From contig CAWDBS010000077.1 in the NCBI GenBank assembly GCA_963800415.1, positions 1-64,000 of the forward strand: DNA of 64,000 nucleotides, written 5' to 3'. The translations under genes were made by a program, and so were the position numbers. Every line of letters starts with the position of its first letter. Position 1 is the first letter of the stretch. The notes beneath the pieces were generated by a model that ran no database searches, was not told the DNA's origin, and saw only the letters and a program-made list of their open reading frames with translations. The stretch comes from Palsa-504 sp963800415. Its GTDB lineage: Bacteria > Actinomycetota > Actinomycetes > Streptosporangiales > Streptosporangiaceae. Below are positions 54,683 through 63,305 of this stretch, piece by piece.

Positions 54683-55659
54683 GAGGTTCCCTCCCGAAGT
54701 TGGCATGAACTTGCCACTCTTGCAAGATCGTGCCAGCTTGGCGGGCCGCCGTCATCAGGAAGTGCTCCTCGACCTGCTGGCCGCTCCGATGGAGCGGGTA
54801 ACGACTGCTCCACGGGAGTGCCGGCCATCCGGCCCCATTCGGCCCACGAGCCGTCGTAGACGCGGACGTGATCGCGGCCGAGCAGGTAGCTGAGCACGAA
54901 CCAGGCGGTGCAGGCACGCCCGCCGATCGTGCAGTAGGTGATCAGCTCCGCTCCGCCGTCGAGGTCGGTGGCGGAGAACACACTGCGCAGGGCGGCGGCA
55001 TCCCGGAATGTGCCGCGCTCGTCGTACAGGCCGTCGATGGGCTGATGGACCGCCGACGGGACGTGACCGGCCTGGCCACCCGGCTCCAGGCCACCGGAGG
55101 GCCAGAAGCGCTCGCCCCGGTACTCGTCCCAGGTACGCACGTCCAGCAGGCTGCGGCCGGGACGGCCGATCGCGTCCCGCACCGCCGCGAAGTCGGCACG
55201 AAGTCGTGCGTCTGGCCCGGGCAGGACGTAGCCGGACGCGGCGGGCTCGGACGGCTGGCGGCTCACCGGGTGGCCTTCGTCTCGCCAGGCGTCCCGTGCG
55301 CAGTCGAGGATGCGCACGTCGGCATGGCCGTAGAGCTTCATGAGCCAGAAGCCCAAAGCGGGCGCGTAGCCGTAGAACACGACCGTAGTACCCGGTCCGA
55401 TGCCGGAGCGGACCAGCAGCCGTCCGGTCGCCGCGGGGCCGATGAGCCGGTAGTCGGCGTCCTTCAGGTCACGGTAGACGTCCCATAGCACGGCTCCGTC
55501 GACATGCCACTCGTCGTGGGCGCGCCTGCTCACGTCGACCTCGACCACTCGCACCGCAGGGTCGCGCAGGTGCGCGTTCAGCCATCCGGCGTCGACAAGA
55601 ACGCCGTGGCCAGCGGCCGGCGGCCGGGCTGGTTCGGTCGGCTGCGATCGGGTTTTCAT
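54268..55659 (-). CDS. Two-domain rhodanese (thiosulfate sulfurtransferase) with read-through tail
   Basis: The first 285 residues are a normal two-domain sulfurtransferase: LVDAGWLNAHLRDPAVRVVEVD, GTTVVFYGYAP, LLDVRTWDEYRGERF, and active-site loop ITYCTIGGRA (Cys about 243), ending RVYDGSWAEWG. Natural stop would be near 54805. Instead the frame runs on for 178 more codons through the next gene in another frame, so a small deletion has probably removed the stop. AAGGAGA precedes the ATG. Donates sulfur to cyanide or thiols; sits with a nitrilase remnant and an alpha/beta hydrolase. Confidence 0.8.
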   Translation of the reverse strand: MKTRSQPTEPARPPAAGHGVLVDAGWLNAHLRDPAVRVVEVDVSRRAHDEWHVDGAVLWDVYRDLKDADYRLIGPAATGRLLVRSGIGPGTTVVFYGYAPALGFWLMKLYGHADVRILDCARDAWRDEGHPVSRQPSEPAASGYVLPGPDARLRADFAAVRDAIGRPGRSLLDVRTWDEYRGERFWPSGGLEPGGQAGHVPSAVHQPIDGLYDERGTFRDAAALRSVFSATDLDGGAELITYCTIGGRACTAWFVLSYLLGRDHVRVYDGSWAEWGRMAGTPVEQSLPAPSERPAGRGALPDDGGPPSWHDLARVASSCQLREGTSWPLERSARARRCGSGPSILFGSPTLSTAPGWDTTCAAGLRSCGPRSGSSGWASAWTCTGPCTAPGWRCAPSSCGRRTPTTTPSAPGPACAGSTRWSSSPTASRPTRPRPPSSRSSGGACTVRSSTSPASPRTGSSTR

Positions 55660-55741
55660 CTGGGGTCTCCTTAGGCATGGCGCGGTGTCTCGGTGACCGC
55701 GGGGCGGGGTGAGGTGTCAACGCAGAGGTGGAAGACATCGG

Positions 55742-55873
55742 GGCGGGAAACGCCACCAGGCGGGCGCCTTCGGCGGCGGCCTTCTCGGTCAGCGCCACGA
55801 CCTTGCCGATCGTCTCGTCGCGGTCGAGCAGCACGGGGGCGGCCTGCACGGCCGCGACCTTCACCGGCTCCAT
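55742..55873 (-). pseudogene. Truncated nitrilase-family gene, 5' end only
   Basis: ATG at 55873 overlapping the hydrolase stop. 44 codons: VKVAAVQAAPVLLDRDETI then AAAEGARLVAFP, the start of a carbon-nitrogen hydrolase up to the strand before the catalytic Glu, which is missing. The remaining ~300 residues are gone and replaced by the rhodanese leader. Confidence 0.7.
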
Positions 55874-56718
55874 GACGACTGCTCCTGCACGAAGCGGGTC
55901 AGCAGCTCATTGACGGCCGCGGGCTGTTCCATGTTGATCATGTGACCGGCGTCCGCGACGACACGGTAGGCGGCACCGGGAATGCGCCGGGCGAGCACGG
56001 CGGACATCTCGCGGAAGCCGGGCACGTCATGCTCACCCACCGCGACCAGGACCGGAACGGTCACGCCTGCCAGCACGTCGAGGGGCGCCCGGGTCTGGCG
56101 ATGGGGATCCTGGCCCAGCCAGTGCTGGCCGGGGTATCCGGCCACCATGGCGGCCAGCGCGGCGGCCAGGTCCGGCCGTTCGCGCGCGGCGGCGAACAGG
56201 GGGTGGGCCAGCCAGGCCTCCCGGCCCGCCAGCACCCCGGCCGACTGAACCCGCCGGGCCACCTCGTCCAGGGCGCGGGCGGACTCCGGGTCCCAGGGAA
56301 CGCCGTCGAGCACCGCGTCCAGCAGGGCCAGGCCACGAACCCGGGCCGGGTCGGCCAGCGCGGCCTGCAGCGCTATCCGGCCGCCGAACGACAGGCCGGC
56401 CAGGACGGCAGCGCCGATGTCCAGGTGGTCAAGGAGCGCGATCAGGTCGCCGGCGTGGGTGTACGGAACGGCGGGGTCGAACGGCCCGGAGGCACCGAAC
56501 CCGCGGCAGTCGTAACGCACCACCCGGAACCGGACCGCCAGCGGCCCGATCTGCGGATCCCACATGCGCATGTCCAGGCCGAATCCGTGGATGAGCACCA
56601 CGGCCGGCCCCGCCCCGGCCACCTCGTACGCCAGGCGCGCGCCGGGGCGTTCCAGCACGGCGGCGTCGCCCGGCCGGGTCCCGGCGGGCTCGCTGAGCTT
56701 CACCTCGTCGACGGTCAT
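55861..56718 (-). CDS. Alpha/beta hydrolase
   Basis: 285 residues. Oxyanion motif HGFGLDMRMWD, nucleophile Ser in AGLSFGGRIALQAAL, Asp in VAVGEHDVPGFR and His in ADAGHMINMEQP; cap region between. Esterase/lactonase- or enol-lactone hydrolase-like. ATG at 56718 has GGAAGG eight bases upstream; ATG at 56760 is an alternative. Start of the likely operon with the nitrilase remnant, directly downstream of the LAL regulator. Confidence 0.85.
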   Translation of the reverse strand: MTVDEVKLSEPAGTRPGDAAVLERPGARLAYEVAGAGPAVVLIHGFGLDMRMWDPQIGPLAVRFRVVRYDCRGFGASGPFDPAVPYTHAGDLIALLDHLDIGAAVLAGLSFGGRIALQAALADPARVRGLALLDAVLDGVPWDPESARALDEVARRVQSAGVLAGREAWLAHPLFAAARERPDLAAALAAMVAGYPGQHWLGQDPHRQTRAPLDVLAGVTVPVLVAVGEHDVPGFREMSAVLARRIPGAAYRVVADAGHMINMEQPAAVNELLTRFVQEQSSWSR

Positions 56719-56838
56719 GGGCGTGCCTTCCGGTGCGGGCGGGGACCTGATGTCTGTCATGCCCTTATGGTGGCCCGCGGCCGGCCGCCGCGGCATCGGT
56801 ACGCGCACCCAACCTGGGCGGCTACTTAAGGACGGCGG

Positions 56839-59724
56839 CTACCCATCTAGCCCGGCGGAATACCCAGCTAGCTGGGCCCGGCGCAGGCCGGTCTTGGCGA
56901 GCAGGCTCGCCACGTGCTTCTCCACCGTGCGCGGCGACAGGAACATCCGCGCCGCGATCTCGCGGTTGCCCAGGCCCTGCGCGACCAGCTTCAGCACATC
57001 GGCCTCGCGCTCGGTCACGCCCAGCGCGCGCAGCGACCCCGGTAGTTCCCCGTCGCCAGGCCGGTGCCGCGGCACCGGCGCCCCGGCCCGGCGCAGCAGG
57101 CCGCGGCAGGCGGCCGCCACCCGGTCGTCACCGCGCGCGGCGAAGTAGGCGGCGGCTTCGCGCAGCCACCCGACCGGATCGCCCCAGCCGTCGGCCAGCG
57201 CCGCCTCCGCGGCCAGGCGGCGCGCGTACTGGCGGTACCAGGCGACCAGCGGTCCCATCTGCCGGTCGGCGGCAGCGAACGCCGCCTCGGCGTCGGCTGG
57301 CCGGCCCCGGCGGCCAGCCAGGACGGCGTTGGCGTACCCGAGCAGGGCCGCGACCACCAGGTGCCGGGTGCCGTGGGCGGCCCGGACCCGGGCCGCCGCC
57401 TCGTCCGCGTCCCGGCCGAGCAGCGCGCCGAGCAGCGGCCACAGCCCGAGGAATGGCGGCGCGATCGTCGCCGGGGAGCTCAGCAGCAGCGCGGCCCCGG
57501 TCGCCATCCGGGCGTGGGCCTCGCCGAGGTCGGCGGCCAGCAGGCAGGACGTCGCCCGGCAGTGCCCCCACGCGCAGCCGAGCACGTCCTGATCGTCGGG
57601 AGCGAGCGCGACCGCCTCGGCGATCCTGGCCTCCATCTGGAGTTCCTCGCCGCGGATGGCGTGCGCGGTGGCCTGGAAGATCAGCGCCATCGGCAGCGTG
57701 GCCAGGTGGAAGCGGCGGGACGCGTCCGCGGACCGCCGGGCCGCCGCCAGAGCCTCGCCGGCCCGGAACTGCTTGTTGAGCCCGGCGGCGATCTGCAGGT
57801 CGAGTGTCGCGGTCAGGGCCAGCGCGCCCTGGTCCACGGCCAGCTCGCGCGCCTGCTCCAGCCGGTCCACGCTCTCGGTCCTGAGCTGGTCGATGGTGCC
57901 GAGCTCATGCAGCGCCCGCAGCCGCCACAGCTGCAGCCCGTGCGCGCCGGCCAGGTCCGCCGCGCGGGCGAACGCGCGCTCGGCCGCTTCCAGGTCGCGC
58001 TGCCGCGCCACCCGGCCGATCACCTCGAGGGCCTCGCACGCCACCTCGGGCTGGCCGCCGCTCTCCGCCGCCCGCAGCGCGGCCCCGGCCAGCTGGTCGG
58101 CCTCTGCCAGGCGACCCCGGCCCGCGGCGACCTGCGCGGCGCAGGCGTCTATCTGAGCGGTATCGGCGCCCGGCGACTCGCGGGCGACCTCGATGCTCGC
58201 CGCGGCCTCGGCCCACCTGGCCCCGGCGATCGCCGCCCGGGCAATCCCCAGGTGCAGGTTGGCCGCCCGCGGCGACGGAGGGCCCAGCCGGGCCAGCAGC
58301 ATCTTGCCCGTCTCGATCGCCCGGTCGACCTGCCCGGACATGGCGAAGACCTCGGTCAGGGCCTCATCGACACGGGTCCGCAGGGCGGGGGCGGCCACGT
58401 CCCGGGCCCGGGTCAGCGCGTGCTCGGCGCTGGCCAGGGCACCGACGGCCAGGTCACGCCGCCCGGCCTCGAGCAAGAGCGCGCCAGCCCGGGCCGCGTC
58501 GCCCGCCCGTCCGGCCAGGTCCGCGGCCAGCGTGCACCAGGCCCCCGGCAGGCCCGGGTGCGCTGCCTCCACCGCCGCCAGGGCCCGCCCGGCCAGTACG
58601 GCCCGTTCCGGCGGCAGCAGCCCGGCCAGCACCGCCTCATGGGTCAGGGCGTGCCGGAAACGGAAGCTCTCCCGCTCCGCTACGACCAGCTGCAAGCCCA
58701 CGCCGTCACGCAGTGCCGCGGTCACGGCCGCGTCGGCCAGGCCGGTGACCGGGCCGAGGAGCGCCCAGTCGAAGCGGCGGCCCAGCACCGCAGCCGCGCC
58801 GATGACCTGCCGGGACTGTTCGCTCACGGTGTCCAGTCGTCGCCGGACCGCGTCCGCGAACGTGGCCGGGACCCCGGGAGCAGCCAGGTCGGCGACACGC
58901 CAGCGGCCGTCCCGCTCGGTCAGCGCCCCCTCCCGCACCAGGCCGGCCAGGACCTCCTCGACCAGGAACGGGATGCCCTCGGCCCGCTCGGCGACGAAGG
59001 CATGCACCGCGTCTGGCAGGTCGGCGGCGTCCAGGCAGGCCCGGGTCATGTCGGCCATCGCCGCCGGGTCCAGGCGGCCGAGCCGGAGCACGGCGGCGGA
59101 TCCGCGTGCCGCGAGCGCGCTCGCCATGGCGGCCGCCTCCGCGCCGGCCCCGCCGGGGCTCTCCGCACGCAGCGTGCCCAGACACAGCACCCGTTCGGCG
59201 CCGAGGTTGTCGGCCAGGTACTCGAGCAGCGCCAGTGTCTCCTGGTCGGCCCAGTGCAGGTCCTCCAGGACCAGCACGCAGCCGGCCTGCGGGGCCAGGG
59301 CGCGCAGCAGCCGCAGCACCGCCTCGCCGAGGAAAACAGGCGATTCCTCCCCCGGCGTCCCCTCCCCCGGCGTCCCCAGCGCCGGCCGCCACTGCGGAAC
59401 CAGCCGCCCCAGTACGGGCCGGAACGGATCGAGTTCCTCGCTGGCCGGCAGACGGCCCGCGCGCCCGGCCGAGGTCAGCGCCTCGGCGAACGGCCGGAAC
59501 GGCGTCGGGACGCCCCCGGCTACCGCCCGGCCGACTAGGACCGGCAGGCCGCGCTCGCCCGCCGCGCGGACGGTCTCACGGACGAGCCGCGACTTGCCGA
59601 TGCCGGCCTCGCCCACCAGGAACACCGCGCCGCCGCGGCCCGCTTCGGCCGCCGCCAGGGCAGCCTGCAGCTGGCGGGCTTCCTCATCCCGCCCGACCAG
59701 GACCGGGCACAGCACTTGCGGCAC
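56839..59724 (-). CDS. Large ATP-binding LuxR-type regulator (LAL)
   Basis: 961 residues. N-terminal STAND/AAA ATPase: Walker A GEAGIGKSRL (about 36-45), Walker B VLVLEDLHWAD; a long TPR-like middle (about 400-870); C-terminal LuxR HTH, LGVTEREADVLKLVAQGLGNREIAARMFLSPRTVEKHVASLL. Such regulators respond to a ligand and activate nearby catabolic or antibiotic genes. GTG start. It precedes the hydrolase gene by 120 bases on the same strand, so it probably controls that operon. Confidence 0.93.
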   Translation of the reverse strand: MPQVLCPVLVGRDEEARQLQAALAAAEAGRGGAVFLVGEAGIGKSRLVRETVRAAGERGLPVLVGRAVAGGVPTPFRPFAEALTSAGRAGRLPASEELDPFRPVLGRLVPQWRPALGTPGEGTPGEESPVFLGEAVLRLLRALAPQAGCVLVLEDLHWADQETLALLEYLADNLGAERVLCLGTLRAESPGGAGAEAAAMASALAARGSAAVLRLGRLDPAAMADMTRACLDAADLPDAVHAFVAERAEGIPFLVEEVLAGLVREGALTERDGRWRVADLAAPGVPATFADAVRRRLDTVSEQSRQVIGAAAVLGRRFDWALLGPVTGLADAAVTAALRDGVGLQLVVAERESFRFRHALTHEAVLAGLLPPERAVLAGRALAAVEAAHPGLPGAWCTLAADLAGRAGDAARAGALLLEAGRRDLAVGALASAEHALTRARDVAAPALRTRVDEALTEVFAMSGQVDRAIETGKMLLARLGPPSPRAANLHLGIARAAIAGARWAEAAASIEVARESPGADTAQIDACAAQVAAGRGRLAEADQLAGAALRAAESGGQPEVACEALEVIGRVARQRDLEAAERAFARAADLAGAHGLQLWRLRALHELGTIDQLRTESVDRLEQARELAVDQGALALTATLDLQIAAGLNKQFRAGEALAAARRSADASRRFHLATLPMALIFQATAHAIRGEELQMEARIAEAVALAPDDQDVLGCAWGHCRATSCLLAADLGEAHARMATGAALLLSSPATIAPPFLGLWPLLGALLGRDADEAAARVRAAHGTRHLVVAALLGYANAVLAGRRGRPADAEAAFAAADRQMGPLVAWYRQYARRLAAEAALADGWGDPVGWLREAAAYFAARGDDRVAAACRGLLRRAGAPVPRHRPGDGELPGSLRALGVTEREADVLKLVAQGLGNREIAARMFLSPRTVEKHVASLLAKTGLRRAQLAGYSAGLDG

Positions 59725-59795
59725 AGGATCAGTATCGGGCCGCCGGCCCGGGCTGGCCTAGGGGAAAGGCGGGACCGGGGCGGTGGGATCAGCGG

Positions 59796-60188
59796 CTATT
59801 CGTCGAGCGTGGCGGCGTCGGCGGGGACGTCCACGGAGTATCGCTTCAGGATCTCCAGCGGGACGATCTCGAGCGCGCGCTGGTGCGTCGAGGCCAGGAC
59901 CACCGGCGCGGCGGCGCCGTCCCGGTGCGCCTGCAGCCAGTTGGCCGCCGTCACGCACCACCGGTCCCCCGGCACCAGCCCCGGGAACCGGAACTGGGGC
60001 ATCGGCGTGGACAGGTCGTTGCCGATCTGGCGCTGATGCTCGAGGAATTCGGTGGTCACCACCGCGCAGATCGTGTGGCTGCCCAGGTCCTCGGGGCCGG
60101 TCGTGCAGCATCCATCGCGGTAGAAGCCGGTGAGTGGATCGGTCCCACATGGCTCGAGCTCGTCGCCGAGCACATTACGGTCGCCCAT
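59796..60188 (-). CDS. DUF2237 protein
   Basis: 130 residues. Signature NVLGDELEPCG...TGFYRDGCCTTG..D.G.HTICAV.T.EFL......GNDLSTP.P...FPGL.PGDRWCV, with its conserved Cys residues. Family of unknown function. ATG of MGDRN chosen; a GTG six codons upstream is possible and no ribosome site is obvious. Confidence 0.87.
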   Translation of the reverse strand: MGDRNVLGDELEPCGTDPLTGFYRDGCCTTGPEDLGSHTICAVVTTEFLEHQRQIGNDLSTPMPQFRFPGLVPGDRWCVTAANWLQAHRDGAAAPVVLASTHQRALEIVPLEILKRYSVDVPADAATLDE

Positions 60189-60315
60189 GCATTGCAGTAT
60201 CCGCACCGCGCCCGCCCGTCCGCAAGATCGCTCCGGTTTCCCGCGGGCGCGGAACGGGGTCCCGCGGGGCGGTGGACGGCGGGGCGGCCTGGACAGGCGC
60301 CGGAGCGCCGCTTAG

Positions 60316-60339
60316 TCTTGACTGTATGGTCAGTCAAGA
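60316..60339 (+). promoter_or_regulatory. TetR-like operator overlapping the Rieske gene start
   Basis: Nine-base arms TCTTGACTG and CAGTCAAGA around TATGGT. The ATG of the oxygenase lies inside it. Shares GACTG.ATG.TCAGTC with the site at 63266. Confidence 0.7.
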
Positions 60340-61528
60340 TTTTCGGGTCCGCTCCGGGACCGCATCCGTTCCGGCGCCGCTTGATCGCGGTGAGCTGGAG
60401 CTGGCGCTGCGGCCGTTCGGGGAAAGCCGGATGCTGCCACGGGCGGCTTACGTGGACCCCACCGTGTTCGACTGGGAGCAGCGGCACTTCTTCGGCGGCG
60501 GCTGGATGTGCGTGGCGCGGAGTGAGCAGCTGCCCCAGCCGGGCGACCAGCGCGCCGAGGCCACCGGCGAGGGCGGCGTGCTGCTGGTCCGCGGCGAGGA
60601 CGGCGAGCTGCGGGCGTTCGCGAACACCTGCCGGCACCGCGGCCACGAGCTGCTGCCATGCGGTCAGGGCGCCCAGGAGAAGGTGATCATCTGCCCCTAC
60701 CACGCCTGGACGTACTCGCTGTCCGGCGAACTCCGCGCGGCAGCGGGTTTCCGCAAGCACCGCGGCTTCGACTTCGGCCAGTGGGGCCTGGCCGCGCTGC
60801 CGGTGGCCGAATGGCACGGGCTGGTGTTCGTGGACGGCTCGGGGGGCGCGGCGGGGTCTTTGCACGAGGCGCTGGCCAAGCTGGACGAGCTGGTCGCGCC
60901 GTACGAGCCAGAGCGGCTGGTGACCGCCGGGCAGCACCGCTACGACGCCGCGGCGAACTGGAAGACCCTCACCGAGAACTACCACGAGTGCTACCACTGC
61001 CCGTCCATCCACCCCGAGCTGTGCCGGGTCAGCCCGCCCAAGAGCGGCGAGAACTACGCCGCCGACGGCGCCTGGATCGGCGGCTGGATGGACCTGCGCG
61101 ACGGCATGGCGACGATGTCCCTGGACGGCCGGAGCGGCGGAGTCCCGCTGCGCGGCCTGGACCCGCAGGGCCTGCGGACCGTCATCTACGTCAACATCTT
61201 CCCGAACGTGCTGATCAGCCTGCACCCGGACTACGTGATGACGCACCGGCTGATCCCGGTCGCCGCGGACCGGACCACGATCGAGTGCACCTGGGCGTTC
61301 GCGCCCGAGGCTGTCGCCCGGCCGGACTTCGACCCCGGCTACGCGGTGGAGTTCTGGGACATCACCAACAAGCAGGACTGGGCCGCGTGCGAATCCGTGC
61401 AGCGCGGGCTGTCCTCGCCGCACGCCTCCCCCGGCCCGCTGTCGCCCGCCGAGGATGCGGTGTACTCCTACGTCACCACCATGGCCCGGGCCTACCTGGG
61501 TCAATCGGTCTGGAGCCCGGTACCGTAG
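60326..61528 (+). CDS. Rieske-type ring-hydroxylating oxygenase, alpha subunit
   Basis: 400 residues. Rieske 2Fe-2S centre: ANTCRHRGHELL and CPYHAWTYSL (Cys-x-His ... Cys-x2-His, about 91-117). C-terminal SRPBCC catalytic domain with the mononuclear iron His pair in ENYHECYHCPSIHPEL and the Asp in the later DWAACESVQ. GcvA/choline-monooxygenase-like group acting on small amines, aromatics or betaines. ATG placed inside a TetR-type operator with no ribosome site, so it may be leaderless; a start slightly downstream is possible. A reductase partner is not in the window. Confidence 0.88.
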   Translation: MVSQDFRVRSGTASVPAPLDRGELELALRPFGESRMLPRAAYVDPTVFDWEQRHFFGGGWMCVARSEQLPQPGDQRAEATGEGGVLLVRGEDGELRAFANTCRHRGHELLPCGQGAQEKVIICPYHAWTYSLSGELRAAAGFRKHRGFDFGQWGLAALPVAEWHGLVFVDGSGGAAGSLHEALAKLDELVAPYEPERLVTAGQHRYDAAANWKTLTENYHECYHCPSIHPELCRVSPPKSGENYAADGAWIGGWMDLRDGMATMSLDGRSGGVPLRGLDPQGLRTVIYVNIFPNVLISLHPDYVMTHRLIPVAADRTTIECTWAFAPEAVARPDFDPGYAVEFWDITNKQDWAACESVQRGLSSPHASPGPLSPAEDAVYSYVTTMARAYLGQSVWSPVP

Positions 61529-61532
61529 CAGC

Positions 61533-62114
61533 GTGACCATACTTGACATACCGGTGAAGACCCTGGCGGGGCAGGACGCCTCGCTTGGCTCGGTCGTCTC
61601 GCCCGGATCGGCGCTGCTCGTGGTGAACGTGGCCTCCAAATGCGGGCTGACGCCGCAGTACACCGCCCTGGAAAAGCTGCACGAGCAGTTCGCCGCGCGC
61701 GGGCTGTCGGTGGTCGGCTTCCCGTGCAACCAGTTCGGCGGGCAGGAGCCCGGCACGGCCGACCAGATCGCCGAGTTCTGTTCGGCGACTTACGGGGTCA
61801 GCTTCCCGATGTTCGAGAAGATCGAGGTGAACGGTCCCGGGCGGCACGCGATCTACGAAGAGCTCACCGCGGTGCCGGACGCGAACGGCGAGGCCGGCGA
61901 CATCCAGTGGAACTTCGAGAAGTTCCTGGTGCGCCCCGACGGCACCGTGGCGGCCCGGTTCCGCCCGCGCACCACGCCGGACGACCCCGAGGTGCTCGCG
62001 GCCATCGAAGCGAACCTCCCCGCGGACACTACCTCGGCTGAAGCGTGCCTGTTTTTTCGGGCCTGGGTCAGGCGAGCAGGGCGGGGCCGCGCTTGGTCAT
62101 CTGGCGAGCGATGA
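61533..62114 (+). CDS. Glutathione-peroxidase-family thiol peroxidase
   Basis: 193 residues. Peroxidatic Cys in NVASKCGLTPQYTALEKL, Gln in GFPCNQFGGQEPG, Trp/Asn in IQWNFEKFLV, all family-typical. GTG start 4 bases after the oxygenase stop, so probably one transcript. The last ~25 residues after IEANLPA are not conserved and overlap the end of the convergent acyl-CoA dehydrogenase; the natural stop may have been lost. Reduces peroxides with a thioredoxin- or mycothiol-type donor. Confidence 0.88.
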   Translation: MTILDIPVKTLAGQDASLGSVVSPGSALLVVNVASKCGLTPQYTALEKLHEQFAARGLSVVGFPCNQFGGQEPGTADQIAEFCSATYGVSFPMFEKIEVNGPGRHAIYEELTAVPDANGEAGDIQWNFEKFLVRPDGTVAARFRPRTTPDDPEVLAAIEANLPADTTSAEACLFFRAWVRRAGRGRAWSSGER

Positions 62115-63234
62115 TCATGCGCTGGATCTCGCTGGTGCCTTCCCAGATCCGCTCCACGCGGAGCTCGCGGAAGAAGCGCTCGGCCACGTTCTCGCGCATG
62201 TAGCCGCGGCCGCCGAACACCTGGACGGCGCGGTCGGCGACCCGGCCCGCCATCTCCGAGCAGTAGAGCTTGGCCATCGAGCATTGCGCGTGTGACACCT
62301 TCACGTCGGCGCCGCGGTCGATGGCGCGGGCCGTCTCATACGTCATCGCCCGGGCCGCGAACAGCTCGGTGAGGCTGTCCGCCAGCATCCCGGCCACCAG
62401 GCCGCGCTCGCTGATCGGCTGGCCGCCGGCCTGGCGCGCGGCGGCGAACGCGGTCATCTCCTCGGTGAGCCGCCCGGCCGCGCCGAGGCAGCGGGCCGCC
62501 ACCATCAGCCGCTCGAACCTGAACCAGTCGTACGCGAAGGCCATCCCGTCACCCTCCTCGCCGACCAGGTTCGCCGCCGGGACGCGCACGTCGGTGAACG
62601 CGACGATCGGGTGGTGGTGGCTGATCGTGTGCGAGTAGGCCGGCGTCCGGACCACCCGGACGCCCGGGCTCGGCAGGTCCACCAGGAACATCGCGTGCTC
62701 GCCGTGGTGCGGCCCGCCGGTCAGCCGGGCCTGGAAGAAGGCGAAGTCGGCCGTGTTGAACGAGGTGACGTGCCACTTGACGCCGTTGAGCACGTAGTGG
62801 CCGACGTCCGCCTGCGCGGTCGCATCGATCGCGTCGACGTCGGAACCGGCGCCCTCCTCGGTGATCGCGTAGCACTCCTCCCGCTCCCCGGCGATCGCGG
62901 GCCGGACGTAGCGGTCGATCTGGTCGCGGGTGGCCACGGCGGGCAGCCAGGACGGCGGGGTGGCCGCTACCCAGCCGAGCGCGTTGGTCACCCGGCCCAT
63001 CTGCTCCTGGACGAGCACCTGCTGCAGCGAGGTGCAGCCACCGCCGCCGAGTTCTTCCGGCATGTTCGTGGCGTACAAGCCGAGCTCGCGGGCGCGCTTG
63101 GCGTGCGCGGCGGTCACGTCGGCGGGCAGCTCCCCGCCGGACCGTTCGGCCTCTTCCTCGAGCGGGATCAGCTCGTCCGCGAACCCGTGGGCCCGCGCCT
63201 GGATCTGGCGATCTTCTTCCGACAACCCGTACAT
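62068..63234 (-). CDS. Acyl-CoA dehydrogenase
   Basis: 388 residues. FAD/substrate motifs YAITEEGAGSDVDAI and WHVTSFNTADFAFFQ, VQVFGGRGYMRENVAERFFRELRVERIWEGTSEIQRMII with the catalytic Glu in the IWEGT motif. ATG follows GGAGGT by eight bases. A TetR-type operator lies 32 bases upstream. Oxidises an acyl-CoA in fatty-acid or branched-chain catabolism; the exact substrate is not predictable. Confidence 0.93.
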   Translation of the reverse strand: MYGLSEEDRQIQARAHGFADELIPLEEEAERSGGELPADVTAAHAKRARELGLYATNMPEELGGGGCTSLQQVLVQEQMGRVTNALGWVAATPPSWLPAVATRDQIDRYVRPAIAGEREECYAITEEGAGSDVDAIDATAQADVGHYVLNGVKWHVTSFNTADFAFFQARLTGGPHHGEHAMFLVDLPSPGVRVVRTPAYSHTISHHHPIVAFTDVRVPAANLVGEEGDGMAFAYDWFRFERLMVAARCLGAAGRLTEEMTAFAAARQAGGQPISERGLVAGMLADSLTELFAARAMTYETARAIDRGADVKVSHAQCSMAKLYCSEMAGRVADRAVQVFGGRGYMRENVAERFFRELRVERIWEGTSEIQRMIIARQMTKRGPALLA

Positions 63235-63265
63235 CCGGCGGTACCTCCAGGCGCCAGTCCTTATT

Positions 63266-63281
63266 GACTGAATGTTCAGTC
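63266..63281 (-). promoter_or_regulatory. TetR-like operator upstream of the acyl-CoA dehydrogenase
   Basis: GACTGAA-TG-TTCAGTC, a perfect 7-bp inverted repeat between the divergent acyl-CoA dehydrogenase and DAO oxidoreductase starts, so it could control both. Same core as the 60316 site. Confidence 0.7.
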
Positions 63282-63305
63282 TATGCCAGCATCGGTCGTG
63301 TGCCA

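Noticed and set aside
57064..59538. 824-codon plus-strand frame opposite the LAL regulator
   Set aside because: Antisense frame made mostly of Arg/Pro/Gly/Gln with no domains.
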